Source of the DNA: Polyangiaceae bacterium
Lineage (GTDB): Bacteria; Myxococcota_A; Polyangia; Polyangiales; Polyangiaceae
DNA: 64,000 nucleotides
Assembly (NCBI GenBank): GCA_016715885.1
Contig: JADJXL010000020.1
Location: 62,001 to 126,000 of the forward strand
Reading direction: 5' to 3'
Made by a program: the position numbers and the translations under genes
Shown here: positions 1 to 9,279 of the stretch, one piece after another
Layout of the letters: the number at the start of each line of letters is the position of its first letter
Position numbering within the stretch: position 1 is the first letter of the stretch
Notes under the pieces: model-generated
Seen by the model: the letters and a program-made list of their open reading frames with translations, nothing else
What the model was told of the DNA's origin: nothing
The model's database searches: none

Positions 1-152
1 CGCCCCAGCAGCGGCGCATCGTTTTCGTGCAGAAGGTTCGTCATGGCACGTTCGTGGGATATGGAGGGACGATGCCGCCATTTTCGCGCGAAAAGCTCTC
101 CGACCAGGACCTTGGCGACATTCTCACGTTCTTCGCGTTGCCCACCCAGTGA
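1..152 (+). CDS. C-terminal end of a c-type cytochrome (5' end outside window)
   Basis: Reading in frame 3 gives about 49 residues ending PTQ and a TGA at 150-152. The stretch GTMPPFSREKLSDQDLGDI followed by LTFFALP is the usual C-terminal end of a mono-haem class I cytochrome c, where the Met of TMPPF is the distal haem ligand and the following helix closes the haem pocket. The CxxCH haem-attachment motif lies outside the window. The protein would act in periplasmic electron transfer. Family call from the Met-ligand motif only; subtype cannot be told. Confidence 0.6.
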   Translation, partial: PQQRRIVFVQKVRHGTFVGYGGTMPPFSREKLSDQDLGDILTFFALPTQ

Positions 153-320
153 TGGTTCGAGCGTCGACGTAGGAAAAGTTCCGAGCGACAGCAGAAATCG
201 TCCAACATTCGTCACTTTTTACGCAACTGCTGACCGCCTCGCATCGATGTATGTGAGAAGCGGCGATTCTTCGAGGCTTCGTGGTTGTGCAATGGCACCC
301 GTTCGCCCGGAAGGTCTGGT

Positions 321-1310
321 ATGCGCAAGAAGCGAGCACAGAGGCAAACGGACAGTGAGGCCCTGGAGACTGCCGACGAAGCCTTGCGCTCGTTATCGCG
401 GCGCTATCCTGATGGGCTTGCCCAGTTGGTTTTGCGTCGGAACGAACGCATCGAGCATGTCGAGTGGTCGGAAACGCAGATTTCGGCACGTGAGTTGCGT
501 ATGGATCGCGTGCTCTGTGTGCGTCTTGCGGGAGGTCACGAGCGGCTCGTGCACGGCGAATGGACGGATCGTCTCAACGAGGAAGTGAAACGTCGTGTTG
601 GCGAGTACCACGTCACGGTGGCTATGGCGGCGGGAATCGACGCCGATGTAGCCGCGAAATTCGAGCTGCGTGGTCCAGGAATGCGCCCCGTCGAATCGGT
701 CTTGGTGGTGTTGAGGGGGCGAAAGAAACGTTGGCCGACTCACGGAATCTACCGAACTTCGCCAAGCGGAGCCAAGTTTTGCGGCGTTCAATTTCGCATC
801 GAGCCGGTTTATCAGCGAACAGTGGCGGAGCTAGAGTCCCGACGTGGCGTGTTTTGGCTTGCGTTTGTCCCGCTCGCGATCGATGTGGATGAGAACAAAC
901 TTCGCCGTGTCATCGAGCGGCTCCGAGCCGAGCTCGACGCCGAAGATTTCGACGAGATGATGGTCACGATGCTTGTGATGGCGAGGTTGAAAAAGGATGC
1001 ACCCGGTTTGACGGATGTGATAAGGTTGGCGTCTCAGGAGGTATCGATGAACCCACTCATCAGGTTTGGGCTCATGGAAGGACGCGCGGAAGGACGCGCG
1101 GAAGGACTCGAGAAAGGGCTCGCTCTTGCAGTGCGTCTATTCGAGCGGCGTTTGGGACGTCCGATGACCGACAGCGAGAAACATCGTCTGGAAAAACGCA
1201 TGAGCAAGGACGGACCCGACAAGCTGGGCGACGTCGTGCTCGACCTGTCGCGCGACGAGCTTGCCGCGTGGCTTGCTCCACGTAAAGCAAACAAGCGTAC
1301 GGCTGTATAA
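321..1310 (+). CDS. Rpn-type PD-(D/E)xK nuclease / putative transposase-like protein
   Basis: A 329-residue protein. I chose the ATG at 321 because AGG of GGAAGG lies about 8 bases upstream; an in-frame ATG at 285 has no such site. The N-terminal half (DRVLCVRLAGGHERLVHGEW and on) looks like the PD-(D/E)xK core of the Rpn/YhgA or DUF4351-type families abundant in myxobacteria and cyanobacteria. The C-terminal third has the charged repeat EGRAEGRAEGLEKG and an amphipathic tail typical of these proteins. Rpn proteins are DNA endonucleases linked to recombination and possibly phage defence. A second member is at 22887-24038 and a relic at 41056-41139. It stands alone. Subfamily uncertain. Confidence 0.55.
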   Translation: MRKKRAQRQTDSEALETADEALRSLSRRYPDGLAQLVLRRNERIEHVEWSETQISARELRMDRVLCVRLAGGHERLVHGEWTDRLNEEVKRRVGEYHVTVAMAAGIDADVAAKFELRGPGMRPVESVLVVLRGRKKRWPTHGIYRTSPSGAKFCGVQFRIEPVYQRTVAELESRRGVFWLAFVPLAIDVDENKLRRVIERLRAELDAEDFDEMMVTMLVMARLKKDAPGLTDVIRLASQEVSMNPLIRFGLMEGRAEGRAEGLEKGLALAVRLFERRLGRPMTDSEKHRLEKRMSKDGPDKLGDVVLDLSRDELAAWLAPRKANKRTAV

Positions 1311-1352
1311 AGCTTCCATCGTTGGCGCGTCTTCGGTATTCTCGTGTTCACC

Positions 1353-2801
1353 ATGAACACGAAGATAAAGCGGATCCCTTGGTTTTCGGCCTGTTTTCTT
1401 CCATTTTTGCTGCCCCTTGGTTGCTCGTCCGGTGGTTCGTCATCGAATCACGGAGGCGAGGGCGGCACCGGGACGATGATTTCGTCTGGCAGCAGCGGAG
1501 CTGGTGGCGGCACGGGAGGCACGGCCAGCACCAGTTCGTCGACATCGTCCAGCAGCGCGAGCGGATCGACTGGATCGGGGGGCAGTCCGCCGATGCTTCC
1601 TTGCGATCCGGGATTTGCATTCGATAGCAATCCCATCAGCTCGCCAATCGTCACGGCATCGTTCACGCACGGCACGCCATACGCGTATGTGGACATGGAG
1701 GTGAGTGGTCCGGGCGAGCCGGTATCGCAATGGGGAGGTGTCGTTGGATCGGGGCCATTTACGTGGACGTATACGGTGAATGGGTACGAGCCGGGCATAT
1801 TGACGTTCAAGTTCGTCGAAGGAAAGAATGCAGGGAGCCCTGGCAACGTGGTCGCGACGTGCCAAATCGAGGCGCTCGTGAAGGGGTCGACGGGTGGAGG
1901 TTCGAGCAGCAGCAGCAGTGGCGGCGGCCTTGCAACGTGCGCGCAGCTCGCGCAGGCCAACAATTGGCCTGGCGGTCAATACACGTGCGACGACGGCAGC
2001 AAGGGTTGGTGCGCTGGCACGGGCACGCCGACGAGCGATTGCGCGAAGTGTTGCGGTCCGTCATGCGGCATCGTGGCGAATCATTATGGCGCGGCCAATG
2101 CGTTATGCGACAATGGATCCAATGGTGTCTGCAATGGTTCGGGCATTGTGACATGGGATTGCGCCGGCGGATGTTGCGGCGCGGGGATCCCCAATTCCAT
2201 GCCGCCAACGGGCGGGAAATTCGGCTATCCCGTGGGAGACAAGAGCACGAGCCCCGCGGGCGGAGCAGGCTGGAGCGTATGGCAGGTGCTCGGGCATTAT
2301 TGGAGCGTGTACGGCGGGGCGCATTTGGCGGAAGACATCGGCAAAGCGGGGGCCGCGAATGCGCCAGTGTATTCGGTGGCCGATGGCGTGGTGCTCGTCT
2401 CCGCGCCGAATTCGAGCTCGTACGTGAACGTCATATTGGTGCAGCACACGATGCCCGACGGATCGAACGTGTGCTCATTTTATGGGCACCTGGCGATGAG
2501 AACGGTAACGGCGGGACAAACTGTCACGCGCGGCCAGCAGATTGGGACGGTCCTCGATCAGGGGTCGAATTCGCACTTGCATTACTTCATAGCGCCGAAA
2601 AACGTGTGCGACAAGATTGCGGGGCTCAATGGCGGAGGCGCCTGCGGGTACGATGGATCGGGCGGCGTGCCCGGGCTTGGTCACGCGGACTTGGCCAATG
2701 CGCCGGCTTCTTATATGGCAAAAGGCACGAACAACGGGTGCAGCTTGAATGGGTACACCATCATGGCGCCGCATTCGTTCATCGACGCGAACCATTTCTG
2801 A
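1353..2801 (+). CDS. M23-family (LytM/peptidoglycan endopeptidase-like) lipoprotein
   Basis: A lipoprotein with signal MNTKIKRIPWFSACF and lipobox LPLGC, then a Gly/Ser linker typical of myxobacterial outer-membrane lipoproteins. After a beta-rich middle domain come two Cys-rich units (around CAQLAQANNWPGGQYTC and CGIVANHYGAANALC) that resemble small carbohydrate-binding modules. The C-terminal ~170 residues carry the M23 signature: HLAED as the HxxxD zinc motif, VYSVADGVV, YGHL and the HLHYF zinc His. The likely role is cleavage of peptidoglycan cross-links or prey wall. ATG 1353 was chosen because it begins the signal peptide; an upstream in-frame GTG at 1344 is possible. Confidence 0.8.
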   Translation: MNTKIKRIPWFSACFLPFLLPLGCSSGGSSSNHGGEGGTGTMISSGSSGAGGGTGGTASTSSSTSSSSASGSTGSGGSPPMLPCDPGFAFDSNPISSPIVTASFTHGTPYAYVDMEVSGPGEPVSQWGGVVGSGPFTWTYTVNGYEPGILTFKFVEGKNAGSPGNVVATCQIEALVKGSTGGGSSSSSSGGGLATCAQLAQANNWPGGQYTCDDGSKGWCAGTGTPTSDCAKCCGPSCGIVANHYGAANALCDNGSNGVCNGSGIVTWDCAGGCCGAGIPNSMPPTGGKFGYPVGDKSTSPAGGAGWSVWQVLGHYWSVYGGAHLAEDIGKAGAANAPVYSVADGVVLVSAPNSSSYVNVILVQHTMPDGSNVCSFYGHLAMRTVTAGQTVTRGQQIGTVLDQGSNSHLHYFIAPKNVCDKIAGLNGGGACGYDGSGGVPGLGHADLANAPASYMAKGTNNGCSLNGYTIMAPHSFIDANHF

Positions 2802-2809
2802 TGCGGCGT

Positions 2810-3880
2810 TCATCCGGCGAGGGCGATGTCGCTCGTTCTTTCGGTTTCTTCACCACCCGCAGCAAATCGGTCGACGTTCCGCCATAGATCCGCCAGCAGC
2901 CGAGTTTGTCCTTCCGCATCCGTCGGAAGTTCTTCGAAGGGAACGTGCTCGATGTGCACGCGCAAATGCGCCCCCACGAGCGATCCGCGCGTGAATGCAG
3001 TGAACGACGTGGCCTGTTCGAGCCCCGCATGAGCCACCACCAACAAATCGCATCCAGGGTTCTTTTCGAGCAGCGCTAGAGCACCTCGGCGCAAAGGCGA
3101 AAGCGTATGCGTGAGCGACTGCGCCAATTCGAGGGCCGCCGACGGGCCGCGTAACGAAAGCTGTGCCAAAAGCTCGCGCCGCTTGCGCTCGGAAAAACGT
3201 GTTCCTTCCGGGAAAAGCACGATTGCATCGTTCGCATCGAGGTCGTCGTACAAGCTCACGACGCGTTCGACTTCGTTCGTACCGCGTTCGCCGCGACGTA
3301 CGAACCGATTCGGAATGCGCTGCCCGACGATATCGATGCACGGATCCAAGAGTAGCTCGCGTTTCAGCACGTAGCGCAGTCGATAGTGCAATGGATACGA
3401 TAGCAAGAGAATAGGAAGCGCCGTGTCCACCGTGCTTGCATGCCTCACGAACACGAGCAATGGTCGGCTTCCCGGACGTGGGGCGGATCCTTCCACGGAC
3501 ATACGCATCCCGAAGAGGATGCGCGCAGCGGCAAATATGGTATGCACCCAAATCGCCTGAAGGCGCGAGTTCGCCCCGACAAAGGCGCTACGGTGTTTGC
3601 CCGCAGTGCGCGCCAAAAAACGCAACCAAAGCGCCAGCGAGCAGGCGATCCCGCATACTTCGCTCCACAAAAAGCAGACGAAGAACAGTGCCGTGCGGCT
3701 CAGCGCAAACCGCCTTTGCAAAAGCACGTCGGCGATGAGCACCAATGGCAAAATCGCCGCAGTGACCAGTGTTGCACCGACCGCCATGACGAACGTTGTG
3801 GGAATCGTCAGGGCACGTCGCCCCCAGCGCGTGAAAAAGGATTCGTTTACCGAAACGGACGAAGGCTCGGACGAACTCAT
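2810..3880 (-). CDS. 1-acyl-sn-glycerol-3-phosphate acyltransferase family (PlsC-like) membrane protein
   Basis: About 356 residues with two or three hydrophobic helices at the N-terminus (ALTIPTTFVMAVGATLVTAA and the FFVCFLW region), then an acyltransferase domain. Motif I HASTVD matches the catalytic H(x)4D, and FPEGTR is the glycerol-phosphate binding motif III. The family moves an acyl chain to lysophosphatidate or related acceptors at the inner membrane. Length exceeds minimal PlsC (~240) because of the extra N-terminal membrane part. The gene converges on the M23 gene with 8 bases between stops. The substrate cannot be read from sequence. ATG 3880 (MSSSEPS) preferred over an in-frame start at 3901. 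Confidence 0.75.
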   Translation of the reverse strand: MSSSEPSSVSVNESFFTRWGRRALTIPTTFVMAVGATLVTAAILPLVLIADVLLQRRFALSRTALFFVCFLWSEVCGIACSLALWLRFLARTAGKHRSAFVGANSRLQAIWVHTIFAAARILFGMRMSVEGSAPRPGSRPLLVFVRHASTVDTALPILLLSYPLHYRLRYVLKRELLLDPCIDIVGQRIPNRFVRRGERGTNEVERVVSLYDDLDANDAIVLFPEGTRFSERKRRELLAQLSLRGPSAALELAQSLTHTLSPLRRGALALLEKNPGCDLLVVAHAGLEQATSFTAFTRGSLVGAHLRVHIEHVPFEELPTDAEGQTRLLADLWRNVDRFAAGGEETERTSDIALAG

Positions 3881-4050
3881 TCGAGTATGCCCACATATCA
3901 CGAACGTGCGTGGATGAGAACTCGAAAAATGCTCGTGCGGGCGTCACTCGAGCGGCACACATTTCCAGTTGCCGAGCATCTTTGGGCGGGGTACCATCGA
4001 AAAGAGCTTGACTCTCGATCCCTTCGGCCTTCACCAATCGTAGGAGCGCC

Positions 4051-5208
4051 ATGACTTTGCTTCGAGCACTTCCCTTGTTGATGGTTCCTCTCCTCGGTGG
4101 CTGCATCGCGGGCGATCAGCAACTGCCATCTTTTTCGCATAGCCCTGGCTTCTTCGTCTCGTTCCACCGCATGGTCGAGGATTCCAAGTCGCTGGGACCC
4201 GTCGACAAGCAAGCATCTGCGCTTCGCTCTGGCTTTGCGCTTCATGCGAAAAACGGGCCTTCCTTCGACGAAGCCTACGCAGCCGGGCCGACCTGGGACA
4301 AAGTGAGGTCGTTCCTCGACATCGGGCTCATCGCGGGGGACGTCATGGCGCCCATTGAAGGCTCGTCGCAGAACCGAGTGGACATCTTTTTGGACGCCGC
4401 GGACCGAGTGCATCGGAGCGATTTCGTGGCCATCACGGCCTGGAACCAGCAAGCTCTCGATATGGGCTTTCCCGATGAGACCATCGAACACACTGGGGAA
4501 ATCGTCTGGGAATCGCTGTACCTCGTGCTCAGCGAATCGGAACATGCCGAGCGTCAGGTGCACGTCGAAAAGGGCAATTGGGTCGATGGGTATTGGACCC
4601 GCGCGAAAGGTCATTACAAAAACCTCTGGATGGACGGATACAACGAGACCATTTGGCGAGAAGGCTCGTGTCGGGACGAATACGTCGGCACCGAATGCAG
4701 TTCGTACTGGGTGCCGGAAGCCTGTTACGACGTGTGGGTCGACGACGGGTATTACGACACGTATTGCAGCGCGTACGATGAAGATGGCAACTGCGTGGAA
4801 TGGACCGAGGAATGGGTGAGCACGGGGTATTATGAGACGCAATGCGATCCTGGCTATTACCAAGAAGAATGCGTGGACGTTTATCAAACGGTCTGCGATC
4901 CGGGGCAATGGATCGACGTTTGGATCGACGGGCGCTACGTGCCAAATGCATGGGTCCCGGGTGATCTCGAGTGGGTCGAAGGTCACATGGCCGATGCGCC
5001 AGCCGATTTGACCGTGGTCTTCGTGCCGGAAGAAGCAGCGATTCTCGCGCAAGGCATCGAATACGTGGCGTCCTTCGGACCCGAATGGGTGAAAGGTGAT
5101 TGCCTGACGAGGCTCGACGATGCCGTCGCCGCATACACCATCGATCCGCCGGAGACTTCGATCAAGACCTCCAGAGACGCAATTCTATACTGCATTTCGC
5201 CTCATTGA
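4051..5208 (+). CDS. Unknown lipoprotein rich in Trp/Tyr/Cys WxDGY-type repeats
   Basis: Signal sequence MTLLRALPLLMVPLLGGC with lipobox LLGGC and a site GGAG upstream of ATG 4051. Residues ~30-170 form a globular part with no family I recognise. Residues ~175-330 are a run of short aromatic motifs: WVDGYWTR, LWMDGYNE, VWVDDGYYDTYC, WVSTGYYETQC, DPGYYQEEC, DPGQWIDVWIDGRYVPNAW, VPGDLEW. They resemble YxWGxW-like and myxobacterial W-x-D-G-x-W repeats and contain about nine cysteines, so disulphide-linked hairpins are likely. It is divergent from the PlsC-like gene. Function unknown; surface location inferred from the lipobox. Confidence 0.6.
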   Translation: MTLLRALPLLMVPLLGGCIAGDQQLPSFSHSPGFFVSFHRMVEDSKSLGPVDKQASALRSGFALHAKNGPSFDEAYAAGPTWDKVRSFLDIGLIAGDVMAPIEGSSQNRVDIFLDAADRVHRSDFVAITAWNQQALDMGFPDETIEHTGEIVWESLYLVLSESEHAERQVHVEKGNWVDGYWTRAKGHYKNLWMDGYNETIWREGSCRDEYVGTECSSYWVPEACYDVWVDDGYYDTYCSAYDEDGNCVEWTEEWVSTGYYETQCDPGYYQEECVDVYQTVCDPGQWIDVWIDGRYVPNAWVPGDLEWVEGHMADAPADLTVVFVPEEAAILAQGIEYVASFGPEWVKGDCLTRLDDAVAAYTIDPPETSIKTSRDAILYCISPH

Positions 5209-5213
5209 ACACC

Positions 5214-5780
5214 TCAATGGGGTGGCGGCGGGGGCATTTCGAAGGGATGACAGGTTTCGAGCGTCCCGAAATCGCAAACGCCAGGCGCCCCCGGTGCTTC
5301 ATGACAATCGCGGGCCAAAACGACCAAATCGCCCGTCTCCGTAAAAGGTGATTCGCAATCGCTCGTACCAGGCGGCGCGTCCACGACCATCCAAAACTTT
5401 CCTTCTGGAACCGAGGGCAAACGAAATGCTCCGGCGGCATCGGTCGTCACGCGCTTGGCGCGAGGATTTTTCGAGCAGTTCAACGTGCCCGAGGCGCACA
5501 GCGAAATCGTTGCACCAGCAAGGGGTTTGCCCGTTTTGTACGTGACAAACTTGCCCGTGATTTCCCATAGCCGCGCGGTCGTTTGTGAAGGAGGCGGCGA
5601 CGGACCTGCATCGAGGGCCGCCGAGGCTGTGACGGAAGACGGTGTGGCGCTTGCGGATGCGACCGGCGCTTGCCCGTTGCTCGAGGATTTCAATGGCGCG
5701 CTGACGGCCGTCTGCGCGGGCGTTTCGGAACCGGTGCAGCCCATCGCGATCAAGGCGCAAGTAGCAATCAATCGGGACAT
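5214..5780 (-). CDS. Lipoprotein with a carboxypeptidase-regulatory-like (Ig-fold) domain
   Basis: About 188 residues starting at MSRLIATCALIAMGC (ATG 5780); lipobox IAMGC. After a low-complexity Ala/Ser linker, residues ~90-150 (LWEITGKFVTYKTGKPLAGA ... TTDAAGAFRLPSVPEG) match the CarboxypepD_reg-like beta-sandwich: a new variant residue set, then D-x-x-G-x-F turn. It ends in a Pro-rich tail. Such domains serve as adhesive or structural modules. The stop is 6 bases from the stop of the convergent gene 4051-5208. An in-frame start at 5888 would add 36 basic residues before the signal and is unlikely. Confidence 0.65.
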   Translation of the reverse strand: MSRLIATCALIAMGCTGSETPAQTAVSAPLKSSSNGQAPVASASATPSSVTASAALDAGPSPPPSQTTARLWEITGKFVTYKTGKPLAGATISLCASGTLNCSKNPRAKRVTTDAAGAFRLPSVPEGKFWMVVDAPPGTSDCESPFTETGDLVVLARDCHEAPGAPGVCDFGTLETCHPFEMPPPPPH

Positions 5781-5878
5781 GTCGATGGCTTTTCGGAAAG
5801 TCGTTTCGCCGAGCATCTCACGAAACCCAGGGAGCTTGTCAAGGCTCTTCGTGCGGCGGTGACGGGGCGTGGGCGTCC

Positions 5879-6997
5879 TCAACGCCATTCCAACACGAGC
5901 GTATCCTCTTTGCCGAGCACGACGCGCGTCCCAAACCGGCTTCCTTCACGGCTCGAAGCTTCCGCCAGCCAGCGCGCATCCGAACGCGTAGCGCGCTCGA
6001 GGCGAAAGCGTCGCATGCACAAAGGGACCATGGTCATGGCAATCAGCTTGCCCGTTGGAACCTCGATGCGCACGAAATACATCAGCGTGAGATCGCTCCG
6101 GTATTCCTCATGGCCATGGATTCCTTCATAATCGTTCAAAAAATCGCCGCACCCATAAAAAATTGGTCGCCCGGAATGAACCTCGATGGGCTTCGGATGA
6201 TGCGACGAATGCCCGTGGATTACGTCTACGCCGGCTTCGTCGACGAGGGCGTGGGCGAATGTCATTTCTCGGCGAGAAATATCGTAACCCCAATTGTCTC
6301 CCCAATGAATCGAGACGATGACGATGTCCCCCGGTCGCTTCGCTGCCAAAATCCGCGTTTTCACGCGCTCGATCGTGTCTTGTCCCAGGTTTTCGAGCAC
6401 GGCGATGCCTGGCGATTCGGCCCCTGCCTCCCAATCGAGCGGCACGCCTGAAGTCACCGAACCATACGAAAAAATGAGCACACGACATCGTCCAGGCAAT
6501 TCGAGGATGGCGGGTGATTCGGCTTCGTCGCGATTTCGCCCGGCACCGGCGGTCGCGATGCGCGCATCGTGCAGTGAAGCGAGCGTATCGGCGAGGCCCA
6601 CGAGGCCCCAATCGATGACGTGATTGTTTGCAAGTGCGCAGCAATCGATGTTCGCCGCGAGCAAGCAGGGCACGTTGTTGGGATGCATTCGATAATTGAT
6701 TCCCTTGGGGCACGCATCATTGCTCGTCGTAATGCTCGTTTCGAGGTTCACGATGCGCACGTCTGGCGCGTGCTTTGCCCACTGTTCGAGCGCGTCGCCC
6801 CACACGTAGCCGAAGTCGACGGGCCGAGCGATGGGACCATTGGCGCGCTCGGCCAGTTTGATGTATTCGCGAGCATCGTGCATGTAGGGCTCGCAAAGCC
6901 AGGGCTCGCTGGGGCAGGGCAGTATCTGATCGATGCCCCGCGCGGTCATGACGTCGCCGCACAAAAACACATCAATGACGTGCGGAGCGTGCTTCAC
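5879..6997 (-). CDS. CapA-family protein (poly-gamma-glutamate capsule/metallophosphatase-like)
   Basis: A 372-residue protein beginning with GTG 6997. DVFLCGDVMTARGID is the family's first metal-binding motif (GDxM), followed by VNLETSIT, the ALANNHVIDWG motif (GNHxxD-like) and SIHWGDNWGYD, then IHGHSSHHPKPIEV, so the metallophosphoesterase core is complete. Family members such as PgsA/CapA take part in poly-gamma-glutamate or capsule export, but many homologues are uncharacterised enzymes. No signal peptide, so cytosolic. It starts 2 bases after the DUF2188 stop, so both are likely one transcript. Confidence 0.75.
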   Translation of the reverse strand: MKHAPHVIDVFLCGDVMTARGIDQILPCPSEPWLCEPYMHDAREYIKLAERANGPIARPVDFGYVWGDALEQWAKHAPDVRIVNLETSITTSNDACPKGINYRMHPNNVPCLLAANIDCCALANNHVIDWGLVGLADTLASLHDARIATAGAGRNRDEAESPAILELPGRCRVLIFSYGSVTSGVPLDWEAGAESPGIAVLENLGQDTIERVKTRILAAKRPGDIVIVSIHWGDNWGYDISRREMTFAHALVDEAGVDVIHGHSSHHPKPIEVHSGRPIFYGCGDFLNDYEGIHGHEEYRSDLTLMYFVRIEVPTGKLIAMTMVPLCMRRFRLERATRSDARWLAEASSREGSRFGTRVVLGKEDTLVLEWR

Positions 6998-6999
6998 CT

Positions 7000-7227
7000 T
7001 CAGCCCGTACGATGTTCGGCTCCCACGCTATGCTGCTGCTCCACCGTTCCGTCGCGCCGGTGCACGACCACCTCGGCCATGGTGTGCTTTCGCGCGCAGT
7101 GTTCCGCAGCAGCGATGGCTTCGTATTTCGACTCGTGCACGCTTTCGGGTTGGCTGTCAGGGCCTGGAGTTACCTTCCACCCGCCTTCGATCGGCTCCAC
7201 GTGATAACGCATCGGTTCGTTTGCCAT
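7000..7227 (-). CDS. DUF2188 family small protein
   Basis: A 75-residue protein starting MANEPMRYHVEPIEGGWKVT with a strong ribosome site GAGAGG upstream of ATG 7227. The pattern of a V-x-P-x-x-GGW-x-V strand, a Lys/Ala helix with S-K-Y-E-A-I-A-A-A and the strand EVVVHRRDG matches DUF2188, a small alpha/beta fold of unknown role often found beside stress genes. It sits directly upstream of the CapA gene (2-base gap) and 83 bases beyond the end of the Kai-associated histidine kinase, so co-transcription with that operon is possible but not shown. Confidence 0.65.
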   Translation of the reverse strand: MANEPMRYHVEPIEGGWKVTPGPDSQPESVHESKYEAIAAAEHCARKHTMAEVVVHRRDGTVEQQHSVGAEHRTG

Positions 7228-7310
7228 GAGTGACCTCTCGATATGTGATACGTCTGGTACCATGCGCGGCTCGGGGCAAGGGCCAATGACGCGTCCATCG
7301 GTAGACAGCG

Positions 7311-9275
7311 CTAGGACGGTCGCGAACCTGTGTCGGGTGCCGCTGCGCAGTAGCCTGGATTCGGAAAACGAATCGCGTATTGCGTACCGTTCTGCCGCGA
7401 TACATCGATTGTCCCTCCGAGCTGTGCAACCAATCGGTAAACGAGTCGCAATCCCAGCGTGTGCCCTGTCTGCAAATCGATCTCTGCTGGCAATCCAATG
7501 CCGTCGTCTCGCACACCGAGCACGAGCTCGGAGCTGCTCGCTCGGCGCATCGATACCCACACGTGCCCTCCTCGACGACCTCGGAAGGCGTGTTTGAGTG
7601 CATTGGTGACGAGCTCATGCATGATGAGACCACATTGCACGGCCGTGTCGATGCCAATACGAATCGGTTCGACGTCCACGGTAATCTGCGACAAACCCAT
7701 GCCGCCGTACATGCTTTGGACGACGCTGATGAGTCTGCGCGTATAGGCAGATAAATCGATGGAACCCAAATCGTGAGATTGATAGATGCTTTCGTGCACG
7801 AGCGCAATCGTTTGCACGCGGCTCTCCGACTCGTGCAGGATTTCACGCGCTGCGGAGTCGGTCAACAAGCGCCCCTGCAAACCCAGTAGGCTCGAGATAA
7901 TTTGGAGGTTATTTTTGACACGGTGATGCGCTTCCTTGAGAAGCACCTCTTTTTCGTGTACTGCTGCGCGCAGTCGCCGTTCGAGCGCGCGTTCGTCCGT
8001 CACGTCACGCGCAATGCCCACGAGTCGAGCTGGCAATGTTTCGTTCGGCGGCACGAGGTGCCCGCGCATCAAAAGAATACGCTCGGCGCCGTCTCCCCGA
8101 AGGATACGAAATTCGTGCGCAAACAGCACGCCCTCCTTCACCGTCCGAGTCAATGCGTTGTGATACCCTTCGCGATCTTCTGAATGTATTCGGTCGATGA
8201 CCCGGGCGTAGGAGACCTCGAAGTCGTCTGGGTTTTCGCCGAAAATGCGGCAAAGCTCGTCCGACCAATTGTACGTATCGTGCTCGAAATCCCATTCCCA
8301 GCTTCCCATTTGCGCAAGCTCCATCGCGTGGGCAAGCTGGCGCTCGCGTTGTCGCAATGCATCCTCGGCGTACCGGCGTGGCGTAATGTCCGTGATCATT
8401 CCCAGCGCTTCACGCAATTCGGAATGTTCCGTGCGCAGCGGGCTCGCCACGACGATGACCCACAATCTCGATCCGTCATGGCGTAGGAAACGTGTGTCGA
8501 ATTGAACACGCTCACCGCTGAAGATTCGCCGGAAGTTCTTTTCGGCATGTTGCCGGTCCTCGGGTGCCACGAGGGACAACAAACTACGTCCGACCAGCTC
8601 GTTCGTGGCATGCCCGAGCAGTTGTTCGAGGCGTTCGTTGACGAACGTGATGCGCAGCTCGGCATCGATTTGCCAGATACCTTCGAGCGCCGTTTGTACG
8701 ATATTGCGATAACGCCGCTCGCTGGCTTCCCGCGCGGCCTGGGCATGCTTGATGAGCGTGAGGTCGGTAATGACGATGGTGCACGTATTTTCGACACCGT
8801 CTTCGACCACGGCGCGCAAGGACAGCATGACGGGCAAACGTGCGCCCGCGGCCGTCAGCAAACAAAGCTCGCCCTTGTGTCCCCCACTTTGGGTTTTGGT
8901 GAGCAAATCCGCAAACTTGCCTTCGTCTTCGGGAGCCACGAACGTGCTGAACTTCTTTCCGAAAACGTCATCGAGTGCATGGCCAATCAATTCAGAAAAT
9001 CGGGCATTGGCGTAAAGAATGTGTCCCGATGACGCGGTAATGGCGAGCGTCCCCTCGTTGAGGGTTTCGAAGAGCACGCGATGCGTTGCGTTGGCGCCAT
9101 GGAGTAGGACGACCGATTGCTTTCCTCCACCGTGCGCCACCACGAGCGCATCGACCTCGCCTCTGCGGATCGCGCTGAGCGCCTCCTGTGCTTCGTCGAC
9201 GCGCATCGCGACGTCCTGCAGCACAATGACGCGGTCGTCTGGATTGAGTTTTTCCTCGGCGGGTTTGTCCACCAT
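7311..9275 (-). CDS. Multi-PAS sensor histidine kinase (HisKA_2/HWE-like), last gene of the Kai operon
   Basis: A 654-residue cytosolic kinase. Order: short coiled N-terminus; three PAS domains at ~60-185, ~195-310 and ~325-440 (HILYANARFSELIGH, ITFVNERLEQLLGH, YNWSDELCRIFGE); then the H-box EAHHRVKNNLQIISSLLG (~455-475) of the HisKA_2 type, and a HATPase_c domain with HELVTNALKHAF as N-box and VRDDGIGLP as G1. There is no receiver domain, so a partner regulator is expected elsewhere. ATG 9275 has GGGAG upstream and lies 4 bases after the KaiB stop, so the two are translationally linked. The in-frame start at 9344 would overlap kaiB. Confidence 0.85.
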   Translation of the reverse strand: MVDKPAEEKLNPDDRVIVLQDVAMRVDEAQEALSAIRRGEVDALVVAHGGGKQSVVLLHGANATHRVLFETLNEGTLAITASSGHILYANARFSELIGHALDDVFGKKFSTFVAPEDEGKFADLLTKTQSGGHKGELCLLTAAGARLPVMLSLRAVVEDGVENTCTIVITDLTLIKHAQAAREASERRYRNIVQTALEGIWQIDAELRITFVNERLEQLLGHATNELVGRSLLSLVAPEDRQHAEKNFRRIFSGERVQFDTRFLRHDGSRLWVIVVASPLRTEHSELREALGMITDITPRRYAEDALRQRERQLAHAMELAQMGSWEWDFEHDTYNWSDELCRIFGENPDDFEVSYARVIDRIHSEDREGYHNALTRTVKEGVLFAHEFRILRGDGAERILLMRGHLVPPNETLPARLVGIARDVTDERALERRLRAAVHEKEVLLKEAHHRVKNNLQIISSLLGLQGRLLTDSAAREILHESESRVQTIALVHESIYQSHDLGSIDLSAYTRRLISVVQSMYGGMGLSQITVDVEPIRIGIDTAVQCGLIMHELVTNALKHAFRGRRGGHVWVSMRRASSSELVLGVRDDGIGLPAEIDLQTGHTLGLRLVYRLVAQLGGTIDVSRQNGTQYAIRFPNPGYCAAAPDTGSRPS

Positions 9276-9279
9276 TGCA

